DNA of 23,752 bases from JBAZOY01 sp041648505 (GTDB lineage: Bacteria > Desulfobacterota > Syntrophia > Syntrophales > CG2-30-49-12), in contig JBAZOY010000035.1 in NCBI GenBank assembly GCA_041648505.1, positions 1-23,752 on the forward strand, read 5' to 3'. Numbering within the stretch: position 1 is the stretch's first letter; each line of letters begins with the position of its first letter. The translations under genes were made by a program, and so were the position numbers. Positions 7,034 through 13,290 of this stretch are shown here, piece by piece. The notes under the pieces are model-generated. The model searched no databases. It had not been told where the DNA came from and saw only the letters and a program-made list of their open reading frames with translations.

Positions 7034-7146
7034 TCTAATCGTATCACAACGGTAAACCACTATATTGACTTTAACCAGGGATTGAGGTGGTCGGGGTTAG
7101 TGAGACAGCCTGATAGGTGAAATAAGCAATGTAGTTATTTCCGGTT

Positions 7147-7876
7147 TCAGGCAGCCGCCTTCGATTTTTTAAGTCCTTCCATATAAGCCTCATCCGGTGT
7201 TCGTTTGTCAAGCGATGAATGTTTCCGTTCCTAGTTGTAATGGGTAAACCAGATTGTCAGGTCTTTGAAAAGCTCAGTTCCATTTTCATATGTCTTAAGG
7301 TAGATCCTCTCGTATTTCAGGGTGCGCCAGAGACGCTCGATGAAGATGTTGTCCTTGAAGCGCCCCCTGCCGTCCATGCTGATCCTGATATTCCATGTCT
7401 TGAGAACAGAGGTGAAAGCTTCACTGGTAAACTGGCATCCTTGGTCGGTATTGAAGATCTCCGGTGCACCGCACTTGAAGATAGCTTCTTTAAGTGCCTG
7501 GTGAAATCAACTTGCAAGTGCACCAAATGAGATAACCGCCAAGACAGAACCTTTCTGGTGGCCCAGTCCATGATCGCTATCAGATACATGAACCCCCTCT
7601 GCATGGGGATATAAGTTATGTCGGTTGCCCAGACCTGGTTTGGGCGGTCAATAGTCAATCCTCGCAGCAGATAGGGGTATACGGGATGTTTGGGCTGCCG
7701 TTTGCTGGTTCCAGGTCGCCAGAACGGAGCCCTTTGGCAGGCCCACGGTAATAGCCGGCACGAGGCAGTCCCCAAAATTGACAGCGGCGTTCAATAGAAA
7801 CTTCTGGATGGCCGGTGGCGATCACCTTTTGTTTCTGTGCCTGGTCAAGTTCAGGCCGGGCAGATTGGACAAAAAA
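7147..7876 (-). pseudogene. IS3-family transposase OrfB, internally deleted and frameshifted
   Basis: Three segments of an IS3 OrfB lie in three frames. The N-terminal part, read by a -1 shift from orfA, includes KQKVIATGHPEVSIERRCQF and YYRGPAKG. About 60 residues of the HTH_21 region are then missing. The centre, TSKRQPKHPVYPYLLRG and RPNQVWATDITYIP, carries the first catalytic Asp. After another shift near 7525 the sequence FNTDQG brings the second Asp, and FIERLWRTLKYE brings the Glu. A TAG at 7231-7233 interrupts the last part between WFTHYN and ERKHSSLDKRTPDEAY, probably from a CAG codon. The natural stop is 7147-7149. No active transposase can result. Confidence 0.9.
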
Positions 7877-8130
7877 TCGTTCTCAACCTTGAGCTTGCCG
7901 ATCTGGCGGTGGAGCTCGGCCACTTCGGCCTCATGGTTGACTTTCTTCTTCTTGCCCTTGCCAAACAGATCAGTAGCGTTCTCGATCAGTTCCTGTTTCC
8001 AGTGGGTGATCTGGGTGGCATGAAGCCGATACTCGCCGGCAAGCACGGCCATGGTCTTTGACTCCGAAAGTGCTGCCAAGGCAACCTTGGCCTTAAATTC
8101 TGTGCTGTGGCGTGTGCGATGTTGTGGCAT
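7822..8130 (-). CDS. IS3-family transposase OrfA
   Basis: The 102-residue product is the DNA-binding helix-turn-helix subunit of an IS3 element. Helices appear at HSTEFKAKVALAAL and YRLHATQITHWKQELI, followed by a Lys-rich stretch GKGKKKKV and a leucine-zipper-like region, EVAELHRQIGKLKVENDFL. It looks intact, with GGAGA upstream of the ATG. Near the end of the gene the mRNA reads U UUU UUG in the zero frame (plus-strand 7870-7876 region), a slippery heptamer. A -1 shift there leads straight into the OrfB frame, as IS3 elements require. Since OrfB is broken, OrfA alone could at most act as an inhibitor of related elements. Confidence 0.85.
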   Translation of the reverse strand: MPQHRTRHSTEFKAKVALAALSESKTMAVLAGEYRLHATQITHWKQELIENATDLFGKGKKKKVNHEAEVAELHRQIGKLKVENDFLSNLPGLNLTRHRNKR

Positions 8131-8255
8131 TGAACTTCTCCTCTCAGAATAGGTCGGTTCATTGCTTATACACCTGTCTCAATATTCGGCGCCACTTCGC
8201 CTTCTCCTTGCCTCCTTGATTTCATCTTTGATTTAAAACCGGAATTACTTCTACG

Positions 8256-8284
8256 TTGACACCCCGGCACTTTTCCCATATATT
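8256..8284 (+). promoter_or_regulatory. Strong sigma-70-type promoter of the NtrC-like gene
   Basis: TTGACA (8256-8261) and TATATT (8279-8284) are separated by exactly 17 bp, a near-perfect match to the housekeeping consensus. The site lies 34 bp before the response-regulator ATG and just outside the IS3 remnant. It implies constitutive supply of the regulator. Confidence 0.7.
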
Positions 8285-8317
8285 TTCTGAACAGAAGGGA
8301 GGTTTCTTCAAAATAAA

Positions 8318-9685
8318 ATGGTTGATCAAGAATCTTTGGCAGGTCGGATGCTGGTGGTAGATGATGATGCGGTGACCCTAAAGAACCTGCGCCGAATTTT
8401 GGAGAAGATGGGGCATAAGGTCTCCACTTTCAGCAATCCACTGCGTGCCTTAAAGCAGGTGGAGGAGCAGGTCTACGATTTGATGCTTACAGACCTTAAG
8501 ATGCCCTATATGGACGGCCTGAGCTTGCTCAATGAGGTTAAGAGGGTTTCCCCGTATATGGAGGTTATTATCATTACCGGTTATGCCAGCATGGATGGTG
8601 CTGTTGAGGCGACCAGGCAGGGGGCCTTCCATTACCTGGCCAAGCCCTTTACTCCGGAACAACTACGAGATGTGGTGAGCAGAGCCCTGAGAGAAATGGC
8701 TTTTAGAAAATCGGTCCATTTCCGGGAGACAAAGGAGGATCTGGAAAGTGGTTTCCCCGTCATGATTGGCGAAAGCCCGAAAATACGACAGGTAGAAGAG
8801 GTTATCCGTCAGATTGCTCCTACCGAGTGCAATGTCCTGATCACGGGAGAATCAGGCACGGGCAAGGAACTGGCGGCCAGGGCCATCCATGTCCAGAGCC
8901 GTCGGGCCGATGGTCCATTTGTAGCCTTTAACTGTGGAGCTTTTAACGAAGAGCTTATCGCCAATGAGCTTTTTGGTCATGAAAAGGAGGCCTTCACGGG
9001 GGCTATAAGCCGAAAGACAGGTCTCTTGGAGGCCGCAAACAGGGGGACCATCTTTCTTGATGAGATTGGGGATATGCCACTGTCCATGCAGGTGAAGTTG
9101 TTGCGGGTAATCCAGGAACGGGAGTTCATCCGGGTAGGGGGAATCAGTCCTATTCCTCTCGATGTGCGGATCATTACAGCTACGGCAAAAGATCTCAAGC
9201 CAGCCGTGTCGGATGGACTTTTCCGACAAGACCTCTATTTCAGGTTGAACGTGGTAAATATTGTTATGCCCAGCCTCAGAGAACGGAGACATGACATTCC
9301 CCTGTTGGCCTACCACAGTCTCGAGAAGTGCCGAAAAAAGATGGGTAAGGAGGTCAAGGCTATCTCCAAGGAGGCAATGGATCTGCTGGACCGCTACACC
9401 TTTCCCGGAAACGTCCGGGAACTGGAAAATATTATCGAGCGTGCCGTGGCCATGTGCCGGAGCCAAACCATTCTTCTCCGGGACCTCCCACAAGACTTGG
9501 TGGATGTGGCTCTCTATTCTTATCCCCGACCGGAGAAAGCACTCTTAAGCCTTGAAGAACTGGAGCATGACTATATTCGTCATGTACTCAACCTTGCAGG
9601 AGGAAACCGTACCCAGGCCGCTAAGATCCTGGGGATTGACCGTGCATCACTATGGCGGAAGATGAAGCGCTATGGATTGACTTAG
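8318..9685 (+). CDS. NtrC-family sigma-54-dependent response regulator
   Basis: This 455-residue enhancer-binding protein has three domains. A receiver (about 9-122) has the acidic pocket D15-D17, phospho-acceptor D59 and K109. An AAA+ sigma-54 activation domain (about 147-380) has Walker A GESGTGKE at 177-184 and Walker B TIFLDE at 244-249. A Fis-type helix-turn-helix is at the C-terminus (GNRTQAAKILGIDRASLWRK). The sigma-54 contact loop reads EAFTGA instead of GAFTGA, because codon 224 is GAG where a glycine is expected. The spacing from GGGAGG to the ATG is long, so translation may be inefficient or start elsewhere. It probably controls the sigma-54 promoter about 200 bp downstream. Its likely kinase is the one encoded at 11677-13242. 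Confidence 0.93.
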   Translation: MVDQESLAGRMLVVDDDAVTLKNLRRILEKMGHKVSTFSNPLRALKQVEEQVYDLMLTDLKMPYMDGLSLLNEVKRVSPYMEVIIITGYASMDGAVEATRQGAFHYLAKPFTPEQLRDVVSRALREMAFRKSVHFRETKEDLESGFPVMIGESPKIRQVEEVIRQIAPTECNVLITGESGTGKELAARAIHVQSRRADGPFVAFNCGAFNEELIANELFGHEKEAFTGAISRKTGLLEAANRGTIFLDEIGDMPLSMQVKLLRVIQEREFIRVGGISPIPLDVRIITATAKDLKPAVSDGLFRQDLYFRLNVVNIVMPSLRERRHDIPLLAYHSLEKCRKKMGKEVKAISKEAMDLLDRYTFPGNVRELENIIERAVAMCRSQTILLRDLPQDLVDVALYSYPRPEKALLSLEELEHDYIRHVLNLAGGNRTQAAKILGIDRASLWRKMKRYGLT

Positions 9686-9697
9686 TCCGTGTGTTCC

Positions 9698-9725
9698 TGC
9701 AACGGTGGTGTTTTCTATTGCAACA
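9698..9725 (+). promoter_or_regulatory. Possible enhancer sites (TGCAAC half-sites)
   Basis: Two TGCAAC motifs start at 9698 and 9719, 21 bp or two helical turns apart. The second lies in the partial dyad TGTTTTCTATTGCAACA (9709-9725). They are about 165-185 bp upstream of the sigma-54 promoter, a normal distance for activator binding. Assignment to the NtrC-like protein is inference. Confidence 0.45.
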
Positions 9726-9882
9726 AAATGTTCTTCACCCCTTCTTTCCTTCCTTTCCGCAGCGCAGCTTTTTTTTCAGATGCTTTGCGCAACACATCTT
9801 TCCCCCTCTGACCCGCGCTTACTTTTTACGGTAGCCCTTTTATAGCCTGTATTCTCTCTAAGGGGCTTCAAAATATTTCTTA

Positions 9883-9898
9883 TGGTACAGGTTTTGCT
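9883..9898 (+). promoter_or_regulatory. Sigma-54 (-24/-12) promoter of the signalling operon
   Basis: TGGTACAGGTTTTGCT has the invariant GG (9884-9885) and GC (9896-9897) separated by exactly 10 bases, with the TTGC -12 element. It lies 30 bp before the first gene of a seven-gene run and behind a sigma-54 activator gene. It fits the consensus TGGCACN5TTGCW with one deviation in the -24 box. Confidence 0.8.
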
Positions 9899-9927
9899 CT
9901 TCCGACATCAGGTGGGGGGATGGTCCC

Positions 9928-10380
9928 ATGTTTCAGAGGATACTGGTTGTTTTGGAAAATGGAAAAGTCTGTCAAGAGGCTCTTGACTACGCCCGTGGTT
10001 TGGCCCTGAGGATGAGCGCAGAGGTAACCTTTCTCATGCTGGTGGAGATGTCCTTTCTGGACCGGCCTTACCTCGGCACCAAGAGAAATACTATAAGCCG
10101 GCTTGAAGACCGTATGGGCAAGATCATGGCGGGGTTTTCTGCTTCCTTCCTGCAAGAGGGTGTGGCCGTAGGGATGGCACTCAGGTTGGGAGATCCAGCC
10201 GAAGAACTATTGAAATTCCTGGCCGGCAGGTCCCCCTTTCATGCAATTATCTGGGGTAGTGGTGTGGATATTTCCGAGACGAGTCATACACGAAAGGGCC
10301 ACTGGTTGAGTAAGGTGGCGGGGTCCCTCGAATGTCCTGTGTTTACAGTGAGCGCCGAAGCAAAAGGCACCAGCAGGTAG
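9928..10380 (+). CDS. Universal stress protein (UspA-like)
   Basis: The 150-residue product has the alpha/beta UspA fold: an opening strand RILVVLENGKVCQEAL, then long helices, and a closing KVAGSLECPVFTV strand typical of the family. The ATP-binding signature Gx2Gx9GS is not cleanly present (WGSGVDISETSHTRKGHW), so nucleotide binding is uncertain. It is the first gene after the sigma-54 promoter. The upstream purine tract GGTGGGGGGA provides the ribosome site. It is a cytoplasmic stress or signal adaptor by family, and the following gene begins 23 bp after its stop. A USP-like segment also seems to be built into the large protein at 13291-14802. Confidence 0.8.
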   Translation: MFQRILVVLENGKVCQEALDYARGLALRMSAEVTFLMLVEMSFLDRPYLGTKRNTISRLEDRMGKIMAGFSASFLQEGVAVGMALRLGDPAEELLKFLAGRSPFHAIIWGSGVDISETSHTRKGHWLSKVAGSLECPVFTVSAEAKGTSR

Positions 10381-10403
10381 TAATCCTGCAGAGAGGAAAA
10401 GCC

Positions 10404-11228
10404 ATGTCCATTGTTCTCATTTCATCTGACTCTTATGAGGAAGGTTCCGAGATTGCCGGGAAGACGGCGGAAGCCTTGGGATACGCATATCTGGGCAGAG
10501 AAATCCTTAATATGGTAGCAACCAGATATGACATACCACAAGACAAATTGCTTAAGGCCCTGGATGAATCGCCATCCATTTTCGGCATGCCTGCAAAGAT
10601 TCGCCACAGATATCTGGCCTACATCGAGGAGGCTGTACTGGCACGGCTCCTGGAAGATAATGTAGTGTGTTATGGACTTGCTGCTCATCTTTATGTCCTT
10701 GGAGTCTCACATGTCCTGAAAGTAGGTCTTATTTCCGCCCGGGAAGAAAGGATTAAAAGAATTTCCTCGCGCGCTGGAATTTCCGAGGCAAAGGCAGGGA
10801 AGCTCATCTCTCGCGAGGAGAAACGCCAGAGACAGCGGTCCTTAGAAGCTTTTCGCATCGACGGAACAGATCCATCTTTCTACGACATGATTATCCGCCT
10901 CAGCAATATCGATCCTGACGATCTGGTCAAGACCATTACGGAGATTGTGGGTTACAGAAAGTTTAAACCCATGACCTATTCCATAAAATGTCTCACGGAC
11001 AGAGAACTGGCCGCAAGGGTGAGGGCTGTCCTCCTGGCCGGTTTTCCCGACGTGCGGGTACAGGCGAACGGTGGTATGGTAGTTGTGGAAACAACGGCCA
11101 TAAAGAGGGAGGAAGCGAAGAGAGTGGCGGCTATAAAGAAACTGGCGGACGGTATCTCTGGCGTGAGCCGTGTGGAAGTCCATGTTATAAACGACATCTT
11201 TCGTCAGGCAGCGGAGAGCTTTCGATGA
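10404..11228 (+). CDS. Cytidylate kinase-like protein with C-terminal BON-like domain
   Basis: The N-terminal 190 residues follow the cytidylate kinase-like fold (PF13189 type): strand IVLISSDS, then ALGYAYLGREIL, NVVCYGLAAH, and the lid region REERIKRISSRAGISEAKA. The Gly-rich phosphate loop, normally GSGGREI-like, reads SYEEGSEIAG, so ATP binding is doubtful. The last 80 residues (DRELAARVRAVLLAGFPDV through SGVSRVEVHVI) resemble a BON domain, which in other proteins binds phospholipid or small ligands. I start at ATG 10404, which has GAGAGG upstream; the open frame extends to 10332 but would overlap the usp gene. It is probably a regulatory pseudo-kinase rather than a nucleotide-metabolism enzyme. 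It is paralogous to the protein at 13291. Confidence 0.8.
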   Translation: MSIVLISSDSYEEGSEIAGKTAEALGYAYLGREILNMVATRYDIPQDKLLKALDESPSIFGMPAKIRHRYLAYIEEAVLARLLEDNVVCYGLAAHLYVLGVSHVLKVGLISAREERIKRISSRAGISEAKAGKLISREEKRQRQRSLEAFRIDGTDPSFYDMIIRLSNIDPDDLVKTITEIVGYRKFKPMTYSIKCLTDRELAARVRAVLLAGFPDVRVQANGGMVVVETTAIKREEAKRVAAIKKLADGISGVSRVEVHVINDIFRQAAESFR

Positions 11229-11273
11229 ACTCTATCTTAGATTTATTATACGGATGGCATAAGGAGGTGAACT

Positions 11274-11687
11274 ATGCCTGAAAGACTTGAAGTTCTGCTT
11301 CTTGATGATGAGCCGATTGTCGGTAAAAGGCTTAAACCTGCACTAGCCAAGATCGGTTGTGATGTCGAGGTCTTCGAAAATCCGAGAGAGGCATTGAAAC
11401 GTATTGAAGAAAAGAATTTTGATGTGGTGGTTACCGATATCCGCATGGATGAGGTAGATGGAATACAGGTCCTTGAATATGTGCGGAAGAAATCTCCCCG
11501 CACCAAGGTCATTTTGATCACGGGTTACGCCATGATGGCCCTGGCGAGAAAAGCAATGGAAAAAGGGGCTTTTGACTTTATTGCCAAGCCGTTTCAGCCC
11601 GACGATTTAAGAAAGGTGATTGCTAAAGCCGCCCATGCCCTGGGCTCTCCCCTTAATTTCGAGGCCGTGGAAATAAATGATGAATGA
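11274..11687 (+). CDS. Receiver-only response regulator
   Basis: The 137 residues are a single CheY-like receiver: D11-D12 acidic pair, phosphorylatable D55 in VVTDIRM, T/A switch position in ITGYA, and the conserved Lys in IAKPF. No output domain follows, so it acts through protein contacts or as a phosphate relay or sink. The ribosome site AAGGAGGTGAAC is excellent. Its end overlaps the histidine kinase start by 11 bp, so the two are translationally coupled and probably cognate. It is about 65% identical by my own count to the receiver at 15929-16336, pointing to duplication inside the cluster. Confidence 0.92.
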   Translation: MPERLEVLLLDDEPIVGKRLKPALAKIGCDVEVFENPREALKRIEEKNFDVVVTDIRMDEVDGIQVLEYVRKKSPRTKVILITGYAMMALARKAMEKGAFDFIAKPFQPDDLRKVIAKAAHALGSPLNFEAVEINDE

Positions 11688-13242
11688 GAATTTACCCAAA
11701 GATCTGGAGGGAAGGTATGAACGGATCAAAGCCGTGGAAATGGCCCGTGAAGCCCTTCTGGCGAGACCAAGTCTCAGCCTCCGTCTGCAGATTTACTTCG
11801 GTTTTCTTCTGGTCTTTCTGTTTGCGGTAGGCATTGCTACGGCCCTGGTGTTTGCCATGTATCAGGTGGAAGACAAACTTCAATTTTTAGACATCGTCAA
11901 TGAATACGTTATAGAGATTCAACAGGCCCGTCGTTTTGAGAAGAACTTTTTTCTGTATGGCACCAACTTAAGCGATGCCCTGGAAAATGTCGAAAAGGCA
12001 CATGACATCTTGAGCCTAAATGCCGGGGAACTGGAAAAGATCATTGGCAGGAAGAGCCAGAGCACCATTCTTTTCAATATGTTGACTTATGAAAATCTGT
12101 TGCAGCGTCTTGTTAAACTGGAGCACCGTGGCATAAGTGACTCACCGGATTATATCAGGGCCAGAAAGGAAATCGAGATAGAACTACGAAGGCAGGGACA
12201 GCAGATGTTTTCCTTTGGCCAAGCCCTGATGAAACAGGAAAGGAATTCTCTTTCAGAGGCCATCCATCGCTCCCGCAAGATCCAGGTATATTCCCTTGTT
12301 TTTTTGTTCATCTTTATCGTCTTGAATGCCTATTTTCTGGGAAGCCGCATCCTTGGGTCCATTCAGCGCTTCTCTGATTACATCCGGCGTGTTGCCTCGG
12401 GTGACTTTACCCCTATAATGCCGGTGCGGCGATTTCGGGATGAGTTTACGGACCTGGCCATTGCCGCTAATCAGATGACCCATGAACTGGAAAGTCATGA
12501 AGCAGTACTCATTCAATCCCATAAGATGCGGGCCGTAGGCACACTGACTGCGGGTGTGGCCCATGAGTTGAACAATCCCATAAACAATATCACTCTGACT
12601 GCCCATATGCTTCTGGAGGACTATGAACATCTGACTGATGAGGAGCGTAAGGAAATGGTCAGGGATGTAGTTAGCGAGGCCAATCGTTCCAAGAGCATCG
12701 TTAGTAATCTGCTCGATTTTGCCCGTGAGAGCGGTTCTCAATTGGAACCCCTGGATCTTGAAAAAATCCTTAAAGACACTATCAGCCTGACAGCAAACCA
12801 GGTCAAACTGTCCGGCATTAAGATAGAGTTTCATGCTACCGATAAACTTCCCCGCATTCATGGCGATAGTCAGCAGTTAAAGCAGGTTTTTTTAAACCTT
12901 ATCCTCAATGCCATCGATGCCTCTCACAAGGGGGGAAAGATTCAGGTCCTGCTTGTGCCTGCTGACGAGCCAAACTACGTGGCCGTCAAGGTCATTGACT
13001 TCGGCACCGGTATCTCGGAGCACATAATGAGTTCCCTCTTTGATCCTTTCTTTACCACAAAAGGTCAGGGTAAAGGTACCGGGCTGGGCTTGAGTGTATC
13101 TCAGGGAATTGTAGCCAAACATGGTGGCCAGATTCGTGTGGCCAGCAAGGAAGGTCAGGGATCTACCTTTACAATACTCCTGCCGGTGACTACGATCCCG
13201 GCACAGATCTCCGGCCCTCCTCTTCAGAAAAAGAATTTTTAA
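11677..13242 (+). CDS. Membrane sensor histidine kinase
   Basis: This 521-residue kinase has two transmembrane helices (about 40-62 and 203-222). They bracket a roughly 140-residue extracytoplasmic, mostly helical sensor region of the four-helix-bundle type (EIQQARRFEKNFFLYG is typical of that class). A HAMP linker (about 223-275) leads to a HisKA domain with phospho-acceptor H296 in AGVAHELNNP. The HATPase domain follows with N-box NLILNAIDAS, G1 DFGTGI and G2 GTGLGLSVS. All catalytic motifs are intact. The closely related sensor class often responds to small external molecules, but the ligand here is unknown. It overlaps the receiver gene and could phosphorylate that receiver, the second receiver at 15929 and the NtrC-like regulator at 8318. 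Confidence 0.93.
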   Translation: MMNENLPKDLEGRYERIKAVEMAREALLARPSLSLRLQIYFGFLLVFLFAVGIATALVFAMYQVEDKLQFLDIVNEYVIEIQQARRFEKNFFLYGTNLSDALENVEKAHDILSLNAGELEKIIGRKSQSTILFNMLTYENLLQRLVKLEHRGISDSPDYIRARKEIEIELRRQGQQMFSFGQALMKQERNSLSEAIHRSRKIQVYSLVFLFIFIVLNAYFLGSRILGSIQRFSDYIRRVASGDFTPIMPVRRFRDEFTDLAIAANQMTHELESHEAVLIQSHKMRAVGTLTAGVAHELNNPINNITLTAHMLLEDYEHLTDEERKEMVRDVVSEANRSKSIVSNLLDFARESGSQLEPLDLEKILKDTISLTANQVKLSGIKIEFHATDKLPRIHGDSQQLKQVFLNLILNAIDASHKGGKIQVLLVPADEPNYVAVKVIDFGTGISEHIMSSLFDPFFTTKGQGKGTGLGLSVSQGIVAKHGGQIRVASKEGQGSTFTILLPVTTIPAQISGPPLQKKNF

Positions 13243-13290
13243 AAAGAAACGGAATACTTATCCCAACGGATATAAGAAAGGATGTTAATT

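Larger units (their letters stand above)
6513..7100. other. Very AT-rich gene-free region
   Basis: No coding frame of substance is visible over nearly 600 bp. The segment from about 6540 to 6990 is far more AT-rich than any other part of the window. It contains a perfect 18-bp-arm palindrome at 6634-6672 and a long stem-loop at 6966-7033. Two perfect DnaA-box consensus sites and one near match are present, together with the palindromic TGTTTCATGGAACA at 6949-6962, which looks like a shortened parS. No replication or partition gene adjoins it. It could be a relic of a plasmid or phage origin, a promoter or operator region, or degenerate spacer. Confidence 0.5.
7101..8181 (-). mobile_element. 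Decayed IS3-family insertion sequence
   Basis: Transposase reading frames on the minus strand are bounded by inverted ends. Read inward, the right end (from 8181) is TGAGACAGGTGTATAAGCAATG. The left end (from 7101) starts TGAGACAG, then has eight extra bases CCTGATAG, then continues GTGAAATAAGCAATG. The element is about 1.08 kb, shorter than the usual 1.2-1.3 kb because the middle of orfB is missing. No target duplication is evident at the flanks. It should be immobile without help. Confidence 0.85.

Noticed and set aside
8256..8290. Sigma-54 promoter candidate at CCCCGGCACTTTTCCC before the NtrC-like gene
   Set aside because: There is no GC 10 bases after GG, while a near-perfect sigma-70 promoter occupies the same bases.
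8852..9493. 213-codon open frame on the minus strand opposite the NtrC-like gene
   Set aside because: It is antisense to a strongly conserved AAA+ domain, has no recognisable family features and no ribosome site; it is a codon-bias shadow.
10332..10403. N-terminal extension of the first kinase-like protein
   Set aside because: It overlaps the end of the usp gene and lacks a ribosome site, whereas ATG 10404 has GAGAGG and begins the conserved first strand.
12253..12861. 202-codon minus-strand frame within the histidine kinase gene
   Set aside because: It lies opposite intact HAMP and HisKA coding sequence and shows no protein-like motifs.
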